Shown here: positions 25,653 to 36,318 of the stretch, piece by piece
Layout: each line of letters starts with the position of its first letter
Numbering within the stretch: the stretch's first letter is position 1
NCBI GenBank assembly: GCA_016786665.1
Contig: JAEUVZ010000018.1
Span: 21,195 to 85,194, forward strand
Direction of reading: 5' to 3'
Origin: Flavipsychrobacter sp.
Lineage (GTDB): Bacteria; Bacteroidota; Bacteroidia; Chitinophagales; Chitinophagaceae
Length of the DNA: 64,000 bases
Program-made: the position numbers and the translations under genes
The notes under the pieces: model-generated
What the model was told of the DNA's origin: nothing
The model's input: the letters and a program-made list of their open reading frames with translations, nothing else
The model's database searches: none

Positions 25653-27140
25653 ATGGGGATCGTCTTCCGCCAATCCATAAAAGGTACTATCGCCATTGCT
25701 GCCGGAGCGGTGCTGGGTGCGCTTCTCAACTATGGCTACACCTTTGCCCTTACTAAAGAGCAGCTGGGCTATACCACTATATTCCCGTTGCAGGCGGGGC
25801 TGTTCCATATACTGGTAATATTTGGGCTGAGCAGCACGATACTGAACTTCTCTAACCGCTACCCGGATGGCGATGAGCGCCGGAAGATACTGCTGACCCT
25901 GGGCGCCGTGGTGCCTCTGGCGGGCGTAGCCATACTATCGGTGCCGTACTATATATATAAGGCGGAGATACTCCAGTTCTTTAAACCGCAGGACAGGGCC
26001 CTTGCCGGCACCTTCTATGGCATTATACCCTACTTTGTATTTATATGGGCATACCAGACGGCGCTGGAGTGGTACCTGGTATCGCAATCGAAAGTGACGA
26101 AAGCCTCGCTGATAAAGGATGTGGCTATCCGCGCGCTCAACGGCGTGCTGCTGCTGCTGCTGTACTTCCACGTAATAGGGTTTTCCGAATTTATCTACGG
26201 GATAGTAGGGAGCTACACCGTATCGCTGTTACTCTTTATAGTAACCGCAGCCCGGACTCCGAACTTCGGCTATTCCTTTAAGTGGAAGGTATTCAGCAGG
26301 GCCGAGTATAAAGAAATCTTTCAATACTCGTGGTATCATATGCTGGTATCGGCCACGCTGAATATGCTGGGATTTGTAGACGTGCTGCTGCTGGTGAGCC
26401 TGGCCCCACGCGGTCTGGACCCCGCCGCGGTATATGGGCGGGCAGTATTTATAGTGGCCCTAATGGTAATACCCTACCGGGCTATGAGCGCCGCATCGAT
26501 CCCCACCCTGAATGAGGCGTACCACTCCGGCGATACCCCCCGCCTGAAAAGTATTTTTACCCGGTCGGGCATCAACATCCTCATTGCCGCGATAGGGATG
26601 TTCCTGCTGATAGCCTGCAACCTGGATAACCTGGTGGGGATACTGCCCGAAGGGTATGAAAGCATAAAACCCGTGGTGCTGATACTGATGATAGGCCGGC
26701 TGGTGGACATGGCTACCGGGCTGAATACCGAGCTGACGAGCGTGAGCACGTATTATAAATTTAACTTCCGGATATCGTTCCTGCTGGTGGCCCTGCTGGT
26801 ACTGTTCTGCTACCTGCTGATACCCCAATACGATATATATGGAGCCGCATGGGCCTCTACCATAGCGCTGGCTTTGTTCAACATAGCGAAAATGACCTTC
26901 CTGTGGGTGAAGATGGACATAGTGCCCTTTACCAGGGGTACGCTGGGGGTGCTGGCAAGCGGGGCGGTAGCCTTTGCGCCGGGGTACTTTCTGCCGCAGA
27001 TGCTGCCGCCGGTTGGGGATACATTGCTGCGCTCGGGCATAATAGCCCTTTGCTATGTGGCCATGCTGCTGTGGCTGCGCCCCTCGCACGACCTGAATGA
27101 ATACCTGAAAAGCATCCGCTCCAGCAAGCGCCTCTTTTAA
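25653..27140 (+). CDS. oligosaccharide flippase family (Wzx/RfbX-like) membrane protein
   Basis: 495 aa with about 12-14 transmembrane helices spread along the whole length and short polar loops. The first helix region GTIAIAAGAVLGALLNYGYTF and FALTKEQLGYTTIFPLQAGLF match the N-terminus of polysaccharide biosynthesis (MOP superfamily) flippases, which move lipid-linked oligosaccharides across the inner membrane. Later RLVDMATGLNTELTSVSTYYKF is also typical. Divergent from the TylF-like gene. Neighbouring glycosyltransferase and methyltransferases support a role in surface glycan export. Confidence 0.8.
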   Translation: MGIVFRQSIKGTIAIAAGAVLGALLNYGYTFALTKEQLGYTTIFPLQAGLFHILVIFGLSSTILNFSNRYPDGDERRKILLTLGAVVPLAGVAILSVPYYIYKAEILQFFKPQDRALAGTFYGIIPYFVFIWAYQTALEWYLVSQSKVTKASLIKDVAIRALNGVLLLLLYFHVIGFSEFIYGIVGSYTVSLLLFIVTAARTPNFGYSFKWKVFSRAEYKEIFQYSWYHMLVSATLNMLGFVDVLLLVSLAPRGLDPAAVYGRAVFIVALMVIPYRAMSAASIPTLNEAYHSGDTPRLKSIFTRSGINILIAAIGMFLLIACNLDNLVGILPEGYESIKPVVLILMIGRLVDMATGLNTELTSVSTYYKFNFRISFLLVALLVLFCYLLIPQYDIYGAAWASTIALALFNIAKMTFLWVKMDIVPFTRGTLGVLASGAVAFAPGYFLPQMLPPVGDTLLRSGIIALCYVAMLLWLRPSHDLNEYLKSIRSSKRLF

Positions 27141-27214
27141 GCAGGCGGGCGGGAGCGACAAGTGTTACAAATAAACTTTCATATGAACAAGCGATGATTA
27201 TTCATCAAAACCCT

Positions 27215-27222
27215 TATTTTTG
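27215..27222 (+). promoter_or_regulatory. -7 promoter element of the DUF5606 gene
   Basis: TATTTTTG matches TAnnTTTG and lies 19 bases before ATG 27242. This is inside the longer frame that would start at 27194, so it supports the downstream start. Confidence 0.5.
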
Positions 27223-27241
27223 CCTCCCTTCAATGATAAGT

Positions 27242-27877
27242 ATGGAATACAGAGAAATAGTAGCAGTAACCGGAATAGGCGGACTTTTTCAATTAGTTGC
27301 CACAAAAGCTGATGGCGCTATTGTTCGTAACCTGGCTGATAAGACCACGAAATTCATTTCGGCGCGCCTGCACAATGTGACGCCGCTGGAAAGCATAGAA
27401 GTATATACTACCGGCGATAACGTGCGCCTGCACGAAGTGTTTGAAATGATGAAGAATGACAGCACGCCGGTTGCCGACCCTAAAAAGACGGACGACAAAG
27501 GCATAAAGGCCTACTTTAAGGGCATCTTCCCAGCCTTTGATGAAGACCGTGTGTATGTGAGCGACATGAAGAAGATGCTGAAGTGGTTTGAGCTGCTGAA
27601 AGCCAACGACCTGCTGAACTTTGACGCCTATAAGCCACAGGAAGAGGGCGAAGAAGCAACGGCCGCAGAAGAAGTGAAAGAAGAGGCACCTGCGAAAAAA
27701 GCAGTGAAAAAGAAAGCCGCAGAAGCGGACACTACTGACGGTGAAGCAAAGCCCGCCAAGAAAGCTGCAAAAAAGAAAAAAGCGGAAGACCCGGCTGAAC
27801 TCTTTGCTGAAGGCGACGCGGCTACGGAAAAGCCCGCCAAGAAAGCTGCCGCCAAGAAAAAGAAAACAGAAGAGTAA
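27242..27877 (+). CDS. DUF5606 protein with lysine/alanine-rich histone-H1-like tail
   Basis: 211 aa from ATG 27242 (frame open to 27194; an ATG at 27233 is also possible). The first ~125 residues match what I know as DUF5606: MEYREIVAVTGIGGLFQLVATK, AIVRNLADKTTKFISARLHNVTPLESIEVYT, and DDKGIKAYFKGIFPAFDEDRVYVSDMKKMLKWFELL. The last ~70 residues are an acidic/basic low-complexity tail with repeated K/A-rich blocks (PAKKAVKKKAAE, KPAKKAAKKKKAED, PAKKAAAKKKKTEE), like bacterial histone-H1-like proteins that bind DNA or RNA. No signal peptide. The domain's role is not established; nucleic-acid binding of the tail is inference. Closed by the terminator at 27898. Confidence 0.78.
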   Translation: MEYREIVAVTGIGGLFQLVATKADGAIVRNLADKTTKFISARLHNVTPLESIEVYTTGDNVRLHEVFEMMKNDSTPVADPKKTDDKGIKAYFKGIFPAFDEDRVYVSDMKKMLKWFELLKANDLLNFDAYKPQEEGEEATAAEEVKEEAPAKKAVKKKAAEADTTDGEAKPAKKAAKKKKAEDPAELFAEGDAATEKPAKKAAAKKKKTEE

Positions 27878-27897
27878 TAACTACTTGCCTGATAGCA

Positions 27898-27932
27898 GAA
27901 ACGCCCGGAAAAAATCCGGGCGTTTCTTTGTT
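27898..27932 (+). terminator. rho-independent terminator after the DUF5606 gene
   Basis: GAAACGCCCGGA and TCCGGGCGTTTC form a perfect 12-bp stem, followed by TTTGTTT. Starts 20 bases after the stop codon. Confidence 0.88.
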
Positions 27933-27984
27933 TAGTCTGCTTTGAAGAACCTGGTGGTTTGGGAGGAGCCGGGGCTTTGTAACT

Positions 27985-28330
27985 TTAGTTTTTGGTAAAG
28001 GATGAAACCCTATGGTATCCTTCGGCAGTGATGCGGATAAAGTACAGGCCCGGGGGCATGTTACCATCCAACACAATAGCCTTTTCTATTTTGCGGTCTT
28101 TGATGGGGGCCTCGTGCATGGTAAGTACCCTGCCCGCCACATCGGTAATGAGCAACTGCGCCATACCCGTGGCAACCGGCAGCACAGCGTACACGTTAAC
28201 CTCTGCCGAGGCCGGGCTAGGGAAAATCCGCCACTCTTCATCGCCCACCACAGCATCAGCCACAGACAATACCACGTTGGACTTGCTTTGGCAGCCGTTG
28301 CCATCGGTAGCCACTACAAAGTAGTCGCCC
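27985..28330. repeat. duplicated 3' segment, copy A (pair at 29843)
   Basis: The last ~345 bases of this gene differ from 29843-30188 at only about six positions by eye, including the stop (TAA here, TAG there). It encodes the WGDYFVVATDGNGCQSKSN block and the T9SS C-terminal sorting domain. Confidence 0.9.
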
Positions 28331-29838
28331 CAGGTATTACGGGGACAGTTTGGGGATGTTTGCCCCGCAATAGGCGCACTATTCCTGTACCACTGATATG
28401 CCGCAAATCCGGGCGTGGCGGTAAATTCGTTGCCGTTCTGCGTTATTGAAACCGGTGTGGCCGCTCCGGCGGACTGGGCCACCGTAAAGGTGGCAGAATA
28501 AGTAGAGCACGGCGCCTGATAGAACCACTGATTCGTGAGATATCCTGATATCCGTAATGAATACTCTCCCGGAGCAGATGCCACCCAATAAGGGGCGTTC
28601 ACACTATTGTAGAGACCGACGCCGTTTTGTAACCAATACCAGGTGTAATTATTGCCATCATACCCGGCGGTATCTACCACTGCCTTAAGTACAGCCACTC
28701 CATCCGTACATACATTGTTTCCCGCCTGCGCATCAATTGCTATACCCGGTACCCCCTGAGAAACTTTCATTTTTGTAATTGTAACAGGACAATGGCCGTT
28801 GCCGGTGGACACCACTACACTATACATGCCAGCACGATTGATATAAAGGAGATAATTGTTTGCCCCGGGTATTTCCGAGCCATTCCTACTCCATTGATAT
28901 TGCTTGACACCGGTAAATCCATCGATGTGAGTGTTAGTGAATGCATTAAGAGTACCGAAGAGGGTGTCGCACAGAAGGCCTGGTGAATAGGTAGCGATAT
29001 CGGGGTCAAGAATTGAACCACCTGTATTTGGATATCTAAATGACGCTACCTGCCTGGCGGTATATGCACTGCTCCCACAGACGTTATTTGCTCTAACAAG
29101 AATGTAATCTGTGGGACTAGTGGTACTTGCCAAGTTGCAACCACTATTAGCAGTTCTGCTTAATGATGTTGTAGTACCAAAAAAAGGGGACCATGAGAGG
29201 TTATATGCTGACCATGTATAGGACATAGCACCGGGAACCGCCGCTATGGAATAGGTGACAGTTGACCCACAACAAATAGTATCGGGGCCACCAACGAAAA
29301 CCGGGGATGCCGGGATGTAATTCTGAGTAATAATACGGGCACCTGACGTGCCTAAACACCCCATAGAATCGACTACGACAGTGTAGCTTCCCGCTACAGA
29401 AGCCGAATGTGTATTGCTATCTGCACCCGGCAAAGGCAATCCATCTAAGTACCACTGATAAGCACTGCCCATAGTTGCCGCCAGGGTCACCGCAGTACCG
29501 GGACATATGAAGGTGTCGCCAGCCGTAATAATGGCTGCCTGTGGTTGTACCGTATTGGCCACTACCGTTACCGCAGCAGAAGTGTCTATGCAACCCGAAG
29601 AGTCTACCACCACCACATAGCTGCCCGAAGCGCTTACGGTAAGCGTATTGGTTACGAGCAGCGCGAAGTAGTTTCCGTCTTTGTACCACTTATACACACT
29701 TCCCGGGCTGGCCTGGAAGGTTACTGACCCCGGCGCACAAAATGTGGTGGGCCCCAGGGGGGTGATGGTAGCATTGCACTGGGCGGATAACTGCTGCGCG
29801 AGGCAACAAAGAGAGAACAGAAGTAAAAGTGAACGCAT
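27985..29838 (-). CDS. T9SS type A sorting-domain protein with Ig-like repeats (paralogue A)
   Basis: 617 aa from ATG 29838 (frame open 29 codons further, but MRSLLLLFSLCCLAQQLSAQ is a clear signal peptide). The mature protein begins CNATITPLGPTTFCAPGSVTF and consists of several Ig-like beta domains with the recurrent YKWYKDG / YQWYLDG / YQWYRNS tryptophan and SGSYVVVVDSSGC pattern. The C-terminus (EEWRIFPSPASAEVNVYAV...VAGRVLTMHEAPI...PGLYFIRITAEGYHRVSSFTKN) is a T9SS type A sorting domain, so it is secreted across the outer membrane and probably attached to the cell surface. Starts four bases after its paralogue B, likely one transcript. Ligand unknown; adhesin-like is a reasonable guess. 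Confidence 0.85.
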   Translation of the reverse strand: MRSLLLLFSLCCLAQQLSAQCNATITPLGPTTFCAPGSVTFQASPGSVYKWYKDGNYFALLVTNTLTVSASGSYVVVVDSSGCIDTSAAVTVVANTVQPQAAIITAGDTFICPGTAVTLAATMGSAYQWYLDGLPLPGADSNTHSASVAGSYTVVVDSMGCLGTSGARIITQNYIPASPVFVGGPDTICCGSTVTYSIAAVPGAMSYTWSAYNLSWSPFFGTTTSLSRTANSGCNLASTTSPTDYILVRANNVCGSSAYTARQVASFRYPNTGGSILDPDIATYSPGLLCDTLFGTLNAFTNTHIDGFTGVKQYQWSRNGSEIPGANNYLLYINRAGMYSVVVSTGNGHCPVTITKMKVSQGVPGIAIDAQAGNNVCTDGVAVLKAVVDTAGYDGNNYTWYWLQNGVGLYNSVNAPYWVASAPGEYSLRISGYLTNQWFYQAPCSTYSATFTVAQSAGAATPVSITQNGNEFTATPGFAAYQWYRNSAPIAGQTSPNCPRNTWGDYFVVATDGNGCQSKSNVVLSVADAVVGDEEWRIFPSPASAEVNVYAVLPVATGMAQLLITDVAGRVLTMHEAPIKDRKIEKAIVLDGNMPPGLYFIRITAEGYHRVSSFTKN

Positions 29839-29842
29839 AGAG

Positions 29843-30188
29843 CTAGTTTTTGGTAAAGGATGAAACCCTATGGTATCCTTCGGCAGTGATGCGGATAAAG
29901 TACAGGCCCGGGGGCATGTTACCATCCAACGCGATAGCCTTTTCTATTTTGCGGTCTTTGATGGGGGCCTCGTGCATGGTAAGTACCCTGCCCGCCACAT
30001 CGGTAATGAGCAACTGCGCCATACCCGTGGCAACCGGCAGCACAGCGTAGACGTTAACCTCTGCCGAGGCCGGGCTAGGGAAAATCCGCCACTCTTCATC
30101 GCCCGCCACAGCATCAGCTACAGACAATACCACGTTGGACTTGCTTTGGCAGCCGTTGCCATCGGTAGCCACTACAAAGTAGTCGCCC
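29843..30188. repeat. duplicated 3' segment, copy B (pair at 27985)
   Basis: Near-identical to 27985-28330 (about six mismatches). The 66-base stretch starting GGTTACTGACCCCGGCGCAC near the 5' ends of both genes (around 29722 and 31327) is identical too, whereas the middles of the genes differ strongly. Confidence 0.9.
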
Positions 30189-31444
30189 CAGGTGGAGGCC
30201 GTATAGGTAGCCCCTGTTGCGCCCACAATAGGCGCATTGTTTTTATACCATTTATACGTTGCGAAGCCCGGCGTGGCAATAAATTGATTCCCGTTCTGCG
30301 TTATTGAAACCGGTGTGGCATTGCCACCGCTGACCGCTACCGCTACCGCCGGTGATGAAACCGCACATGTGTACGTGCCTGTATTTGTTGTTTTAGAACC
30401 GGAGACGCTAACGGAGTAGACGCCTGACGCTTCCGCGACCCATGTATGCTTTGCAGAAGAATTGGGCAGCCCACCGCCATTGAGTAACCATACCCAACCA
30501 TAGCTATTACCATTGTACCCGTCCATATCCATACTGACCGTTAATGTGGTAACGCCATCCTGGCAAGCTGTAGGGCTTACGGGGACAATAGATGGTATAG
30601 GGGCAGATTGATGTACCGGCTTGGTATCAGTTACGGAACAGCCGGGGTTGTATATCTGTACGGTGTAGTTGCCGCCTTTTGTAATGTAGATAGACTGACC
30701 TGTGCCTGTTAGTAATACCCCATTGCGATACCAGCGATAGTACATAGGCCCCTGATAACTCTGTGCTTGATCCGGATGCCAGTTGGCATAGAGCGGTGCC
30801 GGCGAACCCGGGCAAATGGGAACCTGATTGACCGAAATGTCGGGCTGTGTATTGAAGCCTCCCAGCGTCGCCGGCTTATATACCCCTACCGGCAACACGC
30901 TCCACGGGCTGAAGCCGCAACTGTTTCCAGCCCTTACGGAGATTGAAGAAGCCGGAGAAACGGTGTTATCGGAGGTGCCGACCATCCCGGTCCTGGTAGG
31001 GACACCAATAGTGGCGCCGAATGATGACCAGGAGGTATTGATTCCGCCCTTCCACTGGTAACTGTTTGCCCCCGGCACGGGAGCCACTGTATAGGTGACC
31101 GTGGCACCAAGGCAAAGAATAGTATCGCCGCTGATGGTACCGGGCTGGGCAGGAGCGGTATTGACCGTTACCACCAAAGCCGCGGACGTATCGATACAGC
31201 CGGCAGAGTCGACCACTACTACATAACTACCCCCATCGGTAACGGTAATGGTATCGTTAATAAGCAGGGCCACGAATATCCCGTCTTTGTACCACTTGTA
31301 TATATCACCCGGGCTAGCCTGGAGGGTTACTGACCCCGGCGCACAAAATGTGGTGGGCCCCAGGGGGGTGATGGTAGCATTGCACTGGGCCTTTGCGATG
31401 TGGGCAATGCTGCAAAGAAGCATGGTGTAAAGTATAGTGCGCAT
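29843..31444 (-). CDS. T9SS type A sorting-domain protein with Ig-like repeats (paralogue B)
   Basis: 533 aa. Signal peptide MRTILYTMLLCSIAHIAKAQ, then the same first Ig-like domain as paralogue A (CNATITPLGPTTFCAPGSVTL, YKWYKDGIF, SYVVVVDSAGCIDTSAA). The middle carries different Ig-like domains (GANSYQWKGGINTSW, MYYRWYRNGVLLTGTGQ, YGWVWLLNGGGLPN), and the C-terminus is the same sorting domain (EEWRIFPSPASAEVNV). Exported by the type IX system, presumably surface-attached. Arose with paralogue A by tandem duplication. A -7-like TACCTTTA lies ~40-50 bases upstream (31484-31491, minus strand). Confidence 0.85.
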   Translation of the reverse strand: MRTILYTMLLCSIAHIAKAQCNATITPLGPTTFCAPGSVTLQASPGDIYKWYKDGIFVALLINDTITVTDGGSYVVVVDSAGCIDTSAALVVTVNTAPAQPGTISGDTILCLGATVTYTVAPVPGANSYQWKGGINTSWSSFGATIGVPTRTGMVGTSDNTVSPASSISVRAGNSCGFSPWSVLPVGVYKPATLGGFNTQPDISVNQVPICPGSPAPLYANWHPDQAQSYQGPMYYRWYRNGVLLTGTGQSIYITKGGNYTVQIYNPGCSVTDTKPVHQSAPIPSIVPVSPTACQDGVTTLTVSMDMDGYNGNSYGWVWLLNGGGLPNSSAKHTWVAEASGVYSVSVSGSKTTNTGTYTCAVSSPAVAVAVSGGNATPVSITQNGNQFIATPGFATYKWYKNNAPIVGATGATYTASTWGDYFVVATDGNGCQSKSNVVLSVADAVAGDEEWRIFPSPASAEVNVYAVLPVATGMAQLLITDVAGRVLTMHEAPIKDRKIEKAIALDGNMPPGLYFIRITAEGYHRVSSFTKN

Positions 31445-31839
31445 ACATATGGCACCGGGAGGGTTAATGATGAAACCCGGCTATATAAAGGTAATAACAA
31501 TGTTTGAAATTTCTTTATTTAACCATATGCTGTAATGAATGTAAAAATAGTTTGGCACCGCAAATTGATAAGTGATTGATAATCAATGACGACTCTTATT
31601 TTTAGTTACATTTTACTTACATAGAGTATCATGATACCCCCAGCATAGTTACAGGTTGGATACTAACAATTACATATACCTTCAGTGTGGTTGCCGTTAC
31701 CTACATTATAGCTACATTTTACTTTCATTGAATATTTATATTAATGCGTATTATATTGATTAACAAATATTAATAACACATTTCAAATTTACGACAGTAT
31801 TTGTGAATGTAAGTATAAATGATATCCACACTCAGTCCC
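31445..31839. other. AT-rich intergenic stretch without a gene
   Basis: About 395 bases, clearly richer in A/T than the rest of the window, with no credible open frame. It contains short similar elements (AGTTACATTTTACTTACAT near 31607 and AGCTACATTTTACTTTCAT near 31710) and many TATTAAT-type runs. It holds the upstream region of paralogue B. I see no tRNA or recognised RNA in it. Confidence 0.6.
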
Positions 31840-32130
31840 TTGCCGACTAAAGGGGAAATTGCCTGCGCTCTCCCCCTAGCCCCCTAAAGGGGGAACCGCC
31901 AACCCACGGTTGGGGTAGCGTATATGCTTTTGCTTTTTCGAGCTACGAACGGTAGGTAGACTCGCGCAACTTGCCGACTAAGGGGAATTGCCTGCGCTCG
32001 CCCCCTAGCCCCCTAAAGGGGGAACCGCCAACCCACGGTTGGGGTAGCGTATATGCTTTTGCTTTTGGGAGCTACGGACGTTGGGTAGACTCGCGCAACT
32101 TGCCGACTAAGGGGTGGAATTGCCTGCGCC
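31840..32130. repeat. tandem ~130-bp direct repeat, 2.2 copies
   Basis: Units begin TTGCCGACTAA at 31840, 31971 and 32100 (spacing 131 and 129); the third is cut after ~30 bases. Each full unit holds the palindrome CCCCCTAAAGGGGG, then AACCCACGGTTGGGGTAGCG and a GCTTTTGCTTTT tract. An apparent 68-aa frame at 31971 lies wholly inside the repeat and is not credible. Confidence 0.88.
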
Positions 32131-32184
32131 CGATTGGGATGCTGGTGCTTTTCGGTGGGCATGGAGGAGCTTATTAGGAGTATA

Positions 32185-32210
32185 AAAAAGTCCCGCTCTG
32201 GGAGCGGGAC
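32185..32210 (-). terminator. rho-independent terminator of clpC
   Basis: GTCCCGCTC pairs with GAGCGGGAC around TGG; on the minus strand it is followed by TTTTTTATA. Lies 25 bases after the clpC stop. Confidence 0.88.
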
Positions 32211-32234
32211 CTGGTGTATTGTTTTAAAGAGCTG

Positions 32235-34772
<2,538 letters not shown>

Positions 34773-34792
34773 GTACCTGTTCCTTGTTTTAG

Positions 34793-34800
34793 TAAAGTTA
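34793..34800 (-). promoter_or_regulatory. probable -7 element of clpC
   Basis: Minus strand TAACTTTA, one mismatch to TAnnTTTG, ~21 bases before the ATG. No CtsR/HrcA-like operator was recognised in the leader (34773-34956). Confidence 0.35.
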
Positions 34801-34956
34801 ATGATATTGCAGGGCTGCCGGTATTGTGTTTCACTATAGTAATATCGCCTATTATTACGTTGTCTCACCTGCTATACACTAATATACGAAAGAAAGTGTA
34901 GGAGAGAAGTGTTAATTTTAAGCTTTATTTGAAAGCCAATACAAACGCTCTGCCAA

Positions 34957-35334
34957 ATGGAATTCAAAATTGATACCAAGTCTTCATATATACTAATTAC
35001 CCCTGTATGGAACCAGTTAGATGCTAATTTGACAGCCCTGCTTCGCCAAAAATGTAGGGAACTTACCGAAAACGGCAGAAACAACTTTATAATAGATATG
35101 CATAACTGCCTGAGTTGTGATAAAAACGCACTAACGGGCCTGGCAGAACTACACGAGGACTGCTATAGCAATGAGCAATCGCTGGTATTTACCCATGTGC
35201 CGCAGGAACTGCTGCAAGCCCTAAAGGCCGAAGAACTGGACAGCGCACTGAACATAGCCCCCCAGATGATAGAAGCGATAGACATAGTAAATATGGAAAT
35301 ACTGGAGCGTGACCTGTTTGGGGAAGAAGAATAG
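34957..35334 (+). CDS. STAS-domain protein
   Basis: 125 aa, a single STAS-like domain: SSYILITPVWNQLDANLTALLRQKC, NGRNNFIIDMHNCLSCDKNALTGLAELHEDCYSNEQSLVFTHV. The fold suits anti-anti-sigma or regulatory partners, but the usual phosphorylated Ser/Thr is replaced by the SCDKNALTG loop, so it may not work through a kinase switch. It lies 59 bases before ribonuclease Z in the same direction and probably shares its transcript; this STAS-Rnz pairing is one I have seen in Bacteroidota. Role unknown. Confidence 0.7.
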   Translation: MEFKIDTKSSYILITPVWNQLDANLTALLRQKCRELTENGRNNFIIDMHNCLSCDKNALTGLAELHEDCYSNEQSLVFTHVPQELLQALKAEELDSALNIAPQMIEAIDIVNMEILERDLFGEEE

Positions 35335-35393
35335 ACGGCAAGCTATTTATGAATGGTAAAGCAATATAAAACAGGCAGGACGAACAATAAGAG

Positions 35394-36299
35394 ATGAAAG
35401 TAACGATACTGGGAAATAACTCCGCCTTGCCGGCGTTTGGCAGGCACCCCACCGCACAGGCCGTAACCGTATATGGCGACCACCTGCTGCTGGACTGCGG
35501 GGAAGGCACACAGATACAAATGCAGCGGTATGGCATAAAATGGCGCAGTGTGCCGCACATATTCATCAGCCATATGCACGGGGATCATTACTTCGGGCTG
35601 CCGGGGCTCATCAACAGCATGAGCCTGCTGGGCCGCACCACTCCCCTGCATGTGTACGCCCCGCCAGCCATGCAGGCCATAATGGATATAGTGCAAGGCG
35701 TGGCGGAAAGCGAACTATGCTTCCCGTACTATTTTCATCCGCTGCCGGAGGGTAGCGCCGCAACGCTGGTAGATAATGAGTCGTATAGCGTGAAGTGCTT
35801 TCCCGTGGAGCACCGGATACCCTGCCATGGCTTTGTGATAGAACGGAAGACCCGCGGGCGCAAACTGCTGCCCGAAAAGGCCCGGGAATATGAAATACCC
35901 GCAGCATTCTACGACCGCCTGAAACAGGGCGAAGACTACACCCGTAAAGATGGCCTGCTGGTGAAGAACGAGTGGGTGACAGAAGACGGCCCCTCGCCAA
36001 AGAAATATGCCTACTGCGCCGATACGTTGTTTACAGACTCCTTCCTGGAGCATGTGAAGGGCGCAGACACCATCTACCACGAATGCACCTACCTGCACGC
36101 CGATGTAGCCAAAGCTGATGCACGGTTTCACAGCACGGCAAGGCAGGCTGCGGAATTTGCCGTAATGGCGAATGCAAAGCAACTGCTCTTAGGCCACTAC
36201 TCCAGCAAGTATAAAGACCTGGAACCGTTCCGGGAAGAAGCTGCCGAGGTGTTTGCGAATGTACACGCAACGGTGGAAGGCGCTGCCTACGAGGTGTGA
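35394..36299 (+). CDS. rnz: ribonuclease Z (tRNA 3'-endonuclease)
   Basis: 301 aa, metallo-beta-lactamase fold. Removes the 3' trailer of tRNA precursors. Zinc motif FISHMHGDHYFGLPGL (HxHxDH), earlier LLLDCGEGTQIQM, the product/PxKxRN-region VKCFPVEHRIPCHGFVIERK, YCADTLFTDSFLEHV (metal D) and LLLGHYSSKYKDLEPF (last metal H). Full length for the short (RNase Z S) form. Followed by the repeat array at 36319. Confidence 0.94.
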   Translation: MKVTILGNNSALPAFGRHPTAQAVTVYGDHLLLDCGEGTQIQMQRYGIKWRSVPHIFISHMHGDHYFGLPGLINSMSLLGRTTPLHVYAPPAMQAIMDIVQGVAESELCFPYYFHPLPEGSAATLVDNESYSVKCFPVEHRIPCHGFVIERKTRGRKLLPEKAREYEIPAAFYDRLKQGEDYTRKDGLLVKNEWVTEDGPSPKKYAYCADTLFTDSFLEHVKGADTIYHECTYLHADVAKADARFHSTARQAAEFAVMANAKQLLLGHYSSKYKDLEPFREEAAEVFANVHATVEGAAYEV

Positions 36300-36318
36300 C
36301 CTGCCCCAAAGTATTCCT

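Noticed and set aside
31445..31839. AT-rich gap as a small regulatory RNA or tRNA locus
   Set aside because: No cloverleaf or terminator-bounded unit could be found by eye; only a weak promoter-like context.
31971..32177. 68-aa open frame inside the ~130-bp repeat
   Set aside because: It lies wholly in the repeat DNA, has Pro/Ser-rich low-complexity translation and no start signal; nothing points to a gene.
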